Notes under the pieces: model-generated
What the model was told of the DNA's origin: nothing
Seen by the model: the letters and a program-made list of their open reading frames with translations, nothing else
The model's database searches: none
Position numbers and translations under genes: made by a program
Assembly: GCF_019308285.1 (NCBI RefSeq)
Contig: NZ_WWEM01000031.1
Coordinates: forward strand, 310,001-374,000
Origin: Flavobacterium quisquiliarum
Lineage (GTDB): Bacteria > Bacteroidota > Bacteroidia > Flavobacteriales > Flavobacteriaceae
Direction: 5' to 3'
Length of the DNA stretch: 64,000 nt
Shown: one piece after another, positions 61,487-64,000 of the stretch
How positions within the stretch are numbered: position 1 is the stretch's first letter
How the letters are laid out: every line of letters begins with the position of its first letter

Positions 61487-62638
61487 ATGACTTTTAAAAA
61501 ACTCATTCTTAAAATTCACTTATGGCTGGGATTAGCATCTGGCTTAATTGTAGTTATATTGGGTATTACGGGATGCTTGTACTCTTTTGAGGAGGAATTA
61601 CGCCCCATTGTTCATGATTATTATTACGTAGATCAGGTAAAAGAAAAAAAACTGCCTCTGAGCCAGATCATAGAAATTGCAAAAAAAGCCAACAAAAATC
61701 CAAAAGAATCTATTTCAGGATGCCGAATACTGAATGAAGATGACCGCACCATAATTATCTGGTTTTATGAAGAATTAAATCCAGATGCCTTTTGGTATTG
61801 GAACCAGTACCAAAGCACTTATCTTTATGTAGATCCTTACAGTGGAGTGGTTAAAAAACAGGAAAATGTCAATTTTGAGTTTTTTGTTTTTGTCCGAATG
61901 CTGCATCAGACATTATGCCTTAACAGCAAAATTGGAGATCCTATTACTGGAACGGCTACGATTATCTTTATCATTTCCTTAATTACTGGGCTTATTCTTT
62001 GGTGGCCAAAAAACAAACAGGCTGCTAAACAACGTTTTTGGTTTCAATGGAAAGACAGCACGAAATGGAAACGAAAAAACTACGATTTACATAATATTCT
62101 TGGATTTTATTCCATGCTTTTCGCCTTACTAATTGCACTTACAGGATTGGTTTGGGCATTTCAATCTTATGATAAGGGCGTTCAATGGTTACTTAATGGA
62201 GGAAAAACATTTAAAAGAGAAAGAGTAGTTTCAGATACTACTCAATACAGCAAAAACAGACCGCTTGATAAAATTTACGCTTCTGTAAAACAATCACATC
62301 CAAAAGCAAAAAGTTATTATCTATTTCTTCCAAAAGAGAATGATTCGCTTGCGACTTACAATACATTTATCAGATACAAAAGTCGCTTTGATGATACCGC
62401 TACAGATTATGATCAATATACAGCCAAACCTCTTAGATCAATAAAATATAAAGACAAAAACAATGGCGAGAAATTTAGATTCCTAAATTACGATCTGCAT
62501 GTTGGCAGCATACTAGGTTTTCCAGGTAAAGTACTTGCCTTTTTTGCCAGTTTGATTTGTGCTAGTTTACCGATTTCAGGCTTTCTAATTTGGTGGGGAA
62601 GAAATAATAAAAAAAAGAATGTAACAACTAGTAAATAA
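61487..62638 (+). CDS. PepSY-associated membrane protein (iron uptake)
   Basis: A 383-aa inner membrane protein of the PepSY_TM family. TM1 is residues 13-34 (WLGLASGLIVVILGITGCLY) followed by a periplasmic PepSY domain; two or three further helices (TATIIFIISLITGLILWWP, FYSMLFALLIALTGLVWAF) and a final hydrophobic helix (VLAFFASLICASLPISGFLI) end the chain. Conserved His residues (HLWLGLA, FVRMLHQTLCL, HNILGFY, HVGSILGFPG) may bind haem. Relatives act as ferric reductases or permeases for siderophore iron, so this likely serves the adjacent receptors. Confidence 0.92.
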   Translation: MTFKKLILKIHLWLGLASGLIVVILGITGCLYSFEEELRPIVHDYYYVDQVKEKKLPLSQIIEIAKKANKNPKESISGCRILNEDDRTIIIWFYEELNPDAFWYWNQYQSTYLYVDPYSGVVKKQENVNFEFFVFVRMLHQTLCLNSKIGDPITGTATIIFIISLITGLILWWPKNKQAAKQRFWFQWKDSTKWKRKNYDLHNILGFYSMLFALLIALTGLVWAFQSYDKGVQWLLNGGKTFKRERVVSDTTQYSKNRPLDKIYASVKQSHPKAKSYYLFLPKENDSLATYNTFIRYKSRFDDTATDYDQYTAKPLRSIKYKDKNNGEKFRFLNYDLHVGSILGFPGKVLAFFASLICASLPISGFLIWWGRNNKKKNVTTSK

Positions 62639-62641
62639 TGA

Positions 62642-62671
62642 TTGCTGAAAAAATTATAATTTCTATTTTTG
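62642..62671 (+). promoter_or_regulatory. promoter of TonB receptor 2
   Basis: TTG (62642-62644), 19 nt, TATTTTTG (62664-62671). It matches the same pattern as receptor 1. Confidence 0.6.
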
Positions 62672-62681
62672 CCCTGTTTTG

Positions 62682-62696
62682 ATTTATTCTAAATAA
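62682..62696 (+). promoter_or_regulatory. candidate iron-responsive operator 2
   Basis: ATTTATTCTAAATAA, identical to 59047-59061 and again 11 nt after the -7 element. Confidence 0.6.
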
Positions 62697-62724
62697 CAAA
62701 CAAGTCCAAAAAAAAAGAAATACC

Positions 62725-64000
62725 ATGAATTATTCAAATTTTGGCTTTAAACAGGTCCTTACCAAAATCTGTTTATTGCTGTTTTTCTCTTGCAATGTAT
62801 TTGCACAACAAAACTTAGGAAAAATTAAAGGAGTAATTACAACATCAGAAGGCGAATTGGCTGTTGGAGTGAATATCATCCTTAAAAATTCAAAATATAG
62901 CACTATCAGTAATGAAGATGGTGCTTTTGAATTTAACCGTTTAAAATCAAACCGTTATACTTTACAAGTTTCATTAACTGGATATGAAACAGTAGAAAAA
63001 CAAATAACGGTTACAGCTGATGAAACCACCATAATCAATTTAAAATTGACTGTTTCGAATAAAGAGCTAAAAGAAGTTTTTATTAATGCGAATAGAGGAA
63101 AATCTTTTCCGAAACAAAGCAACTACGTTTCAAAAATGCCTCTCAAAAACATTGAAAATCCTCAAGTTTACAACATCGTTTCATCTGAATTGATGAAAGA
63201 GCAAGCCATTACGAATTATGAAGATGCTCTGAAAAATGTTCCTGGAATCCAGAAATTATGGGAATCGACGGGACGCGGAGGCGACGGAGGCTCCTATTAT
63301 TCGCTCCGCGGATTTGAAGTTCAGGCAAACATGGTAAATGGTCTACCAGGACTTACCAGCGGAACATTAGACCCTGCCAATATTGAAAGAATTGAAGTGA
63401 TCAAAGGACCATCTGGAACTTTATTTGGAAGCAGTCTAGTTAGTTACGGGGGACTTATTAATACTGTTACTAAAAAACCTTACAGCGGTTTTGGAGGCGA
63501 AGTTTCCTATCTAACAGGAAGCTTCGGTTTAAATCGAGCTACAGTAGATTTGAATACTTCTTTAGATAAAACCAATTCTCTTTTGTTTAGAATTAATTCT
63601 TCATTTCAAACAGAGAACAGTTTTCAGGATGCTGGTTTTAGAACTTCTTATTTTATTGCTCCAAGTTTATCCTATAAAGTAAATGAAAGACTTTCTTTTT
63701 TAGTCAATACAGAATTTATGACAGAAGAAAAAACAACACCGTCAATGTTGTTTTTAGGAAGAGATGCTCCTTTGCAATTTGCCAATTTAGCTGAACTGAA
63801 CTATAATACCAATTTATCTTTTTATAGTAATGACCTGCCTATAAAAAATCCTCGATTTAATTTACAAGCCCATATGAATTATAAAATTTCTTCAAAATGG
63901 ACTTCGCAAACTGTTTATTCCAGAGGAACTTCTAAGTCAAAAGGATATTACTCTTATATTTATGATAATGAAGACGGAAACGGAGATTTTGCTTTATGGA
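62725..64000 (+). CDS. TonB-dependent siderophore receptor 2 (partial, cut by window end)
   Basis: An open frame from ATG 62725 (MNYSNFGFKQVLTKICLLLF, signal ending near FAQQ) runs out of the window after 425 codons, so only the N-terminal domain, plug and early barrel are seen. It is a paralog of receptor 1: GKIKGVITTSEGELAVGVNI, LQVSLTGYETVEKQITV, IENPQVYNIVSSELMKEQ and IERIEVIKGPSGTLFGSSL with GGLINTVTKKP. Divergence is higher in the plug (SLRGFEVQANMVNGLPGL), which suggests a different ligand. Its upstream control matches that of receptor 1. Confidence 0.93.
   Translation, partial: MNYSNFGFKQVLTKICLLLFFSCNVFAQQNLGKIKGVITTSEGELAVGVNIILKNSKYSTISNEDGAFEFNRLKSNRYTLQVSLTGYETVEKQITVTADETTIINLKLTVSNKELKEVFINANRGKSFPKQSNYVSKMPLKNIENPQVYNIVSSELMKEQAITNYEDALKNVPGIQKLWESTGRGGDGGSYYSLRGFEVQANMVNGLPGLTSGTLDPANIERIEVIKGPSGTLFGSSLVSYGGLINTVTKKPYSGFGGEVSYLTGSFGLNRATVDLNTSLDKTNSLLFRINSSFQTENSFQDAGFRTSYFIAPSLSYKVNERLSFLVNTEFMTEEKTTPSMLFLGRDAPLQFANLAELNYNTNLSFYSNDLPIKNPRFNLQAHMNYKISSKWTSQTVYSRGTSKSKGYYSYIYDNEDGNGDFALW

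Noticed and set aside
1..64000. CRISPR array, tRNA, rRNA, intact insertion sequence
   Set aside because: No regularly spaced direct repeats, no cloverleaf-like sequence and no transposase frame were found on either strand.

Overview
The window is chromosomal DNA from a member of the Bacteroidota, almost certainly a Flavobacterium (F. johnsoniae-like). It is very AT-rich. Several promoters fit the Bacteroidota -7 consensus TAnnTTTG and start codons lack Shine-Dalgarno sequences. Gene content is typical of the group: type III glutamine synthetase beside an eukaryote-like GSII, IcmF, PorT-like and DUF5723 barrels, lmo0937 and YtxH stress proteins, and TonB receptors with carboxypeptidase-regulatory-like N-termini. 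Assignments come from reading motifs only; no database search was run.

Layout. 0-9.9 kb: tail of an M61-type peptidase, a GH92 mannosidase, an AIR synthase-like PurM, and divergent glnN (GSIII) and glnA (GSII). 10-17.3 kb: a TerC-type membrane protein, a lipoprotein, an esterase, an AraC regulator, then four tandem paralogous small secreted proteins that resemble free-standing sorting domains. Three of the four share an almost identical 60-nt upstream element and a duplicated terminator; a further copy of the core element lies next to the AraC gene. 17.7-30.3 kb: fused B12-dependent mutase IcmF, an L,D-transpeptidase, DUF4197, PurU, catalase, a tandemly duplicated putative small RNA, a BtuF-like protein without a signal peptide, and PyrF. 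30.6-37.3 kb: a stress and envelope module (Dps, CsbD, short AraC protein, response regulator, CHASE3 histidine kinase, DUF4142 lipoprotein, barrel protein, lmo0937, YtxH, holin-like). 37.5-40.6 kb: DUF5723 and PrfA.

40.7-53 kb is an accessory island between prfA and topB. It holds small uncharacterised genes, decayed genes, a recombination mosaic and short repeats. Its most interesting part is 40972-43066: three overlapping genes encoding a 106-aa protein with a Gly/Ser-rich N-terminus, a PfkB-type kinase fused to a nucleoside 2-deoxyribosyltransferase-like domain, and a QueC-like PP-loop enzyme. This looks like a nucleoside or 7-deazaguanine-based system, possibly for defence or protein modification, and is the main candidate for an undescribed system.

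53.8-64 kb: TopB, two DUF6265 lipoproteins, an MFS permease, and an iron-uptake locus (TonB receptor, PepSY protein, second TonB receptor cut by the window end). An identical 15-bp candidate operator lies at the same distance from the predicted -7 box of both receptors. Intergenic spaces throughout carry several dispersed palindromic repeat families. No tRNA, rRNA, CRISPR array or intact insertion sequence was seen.
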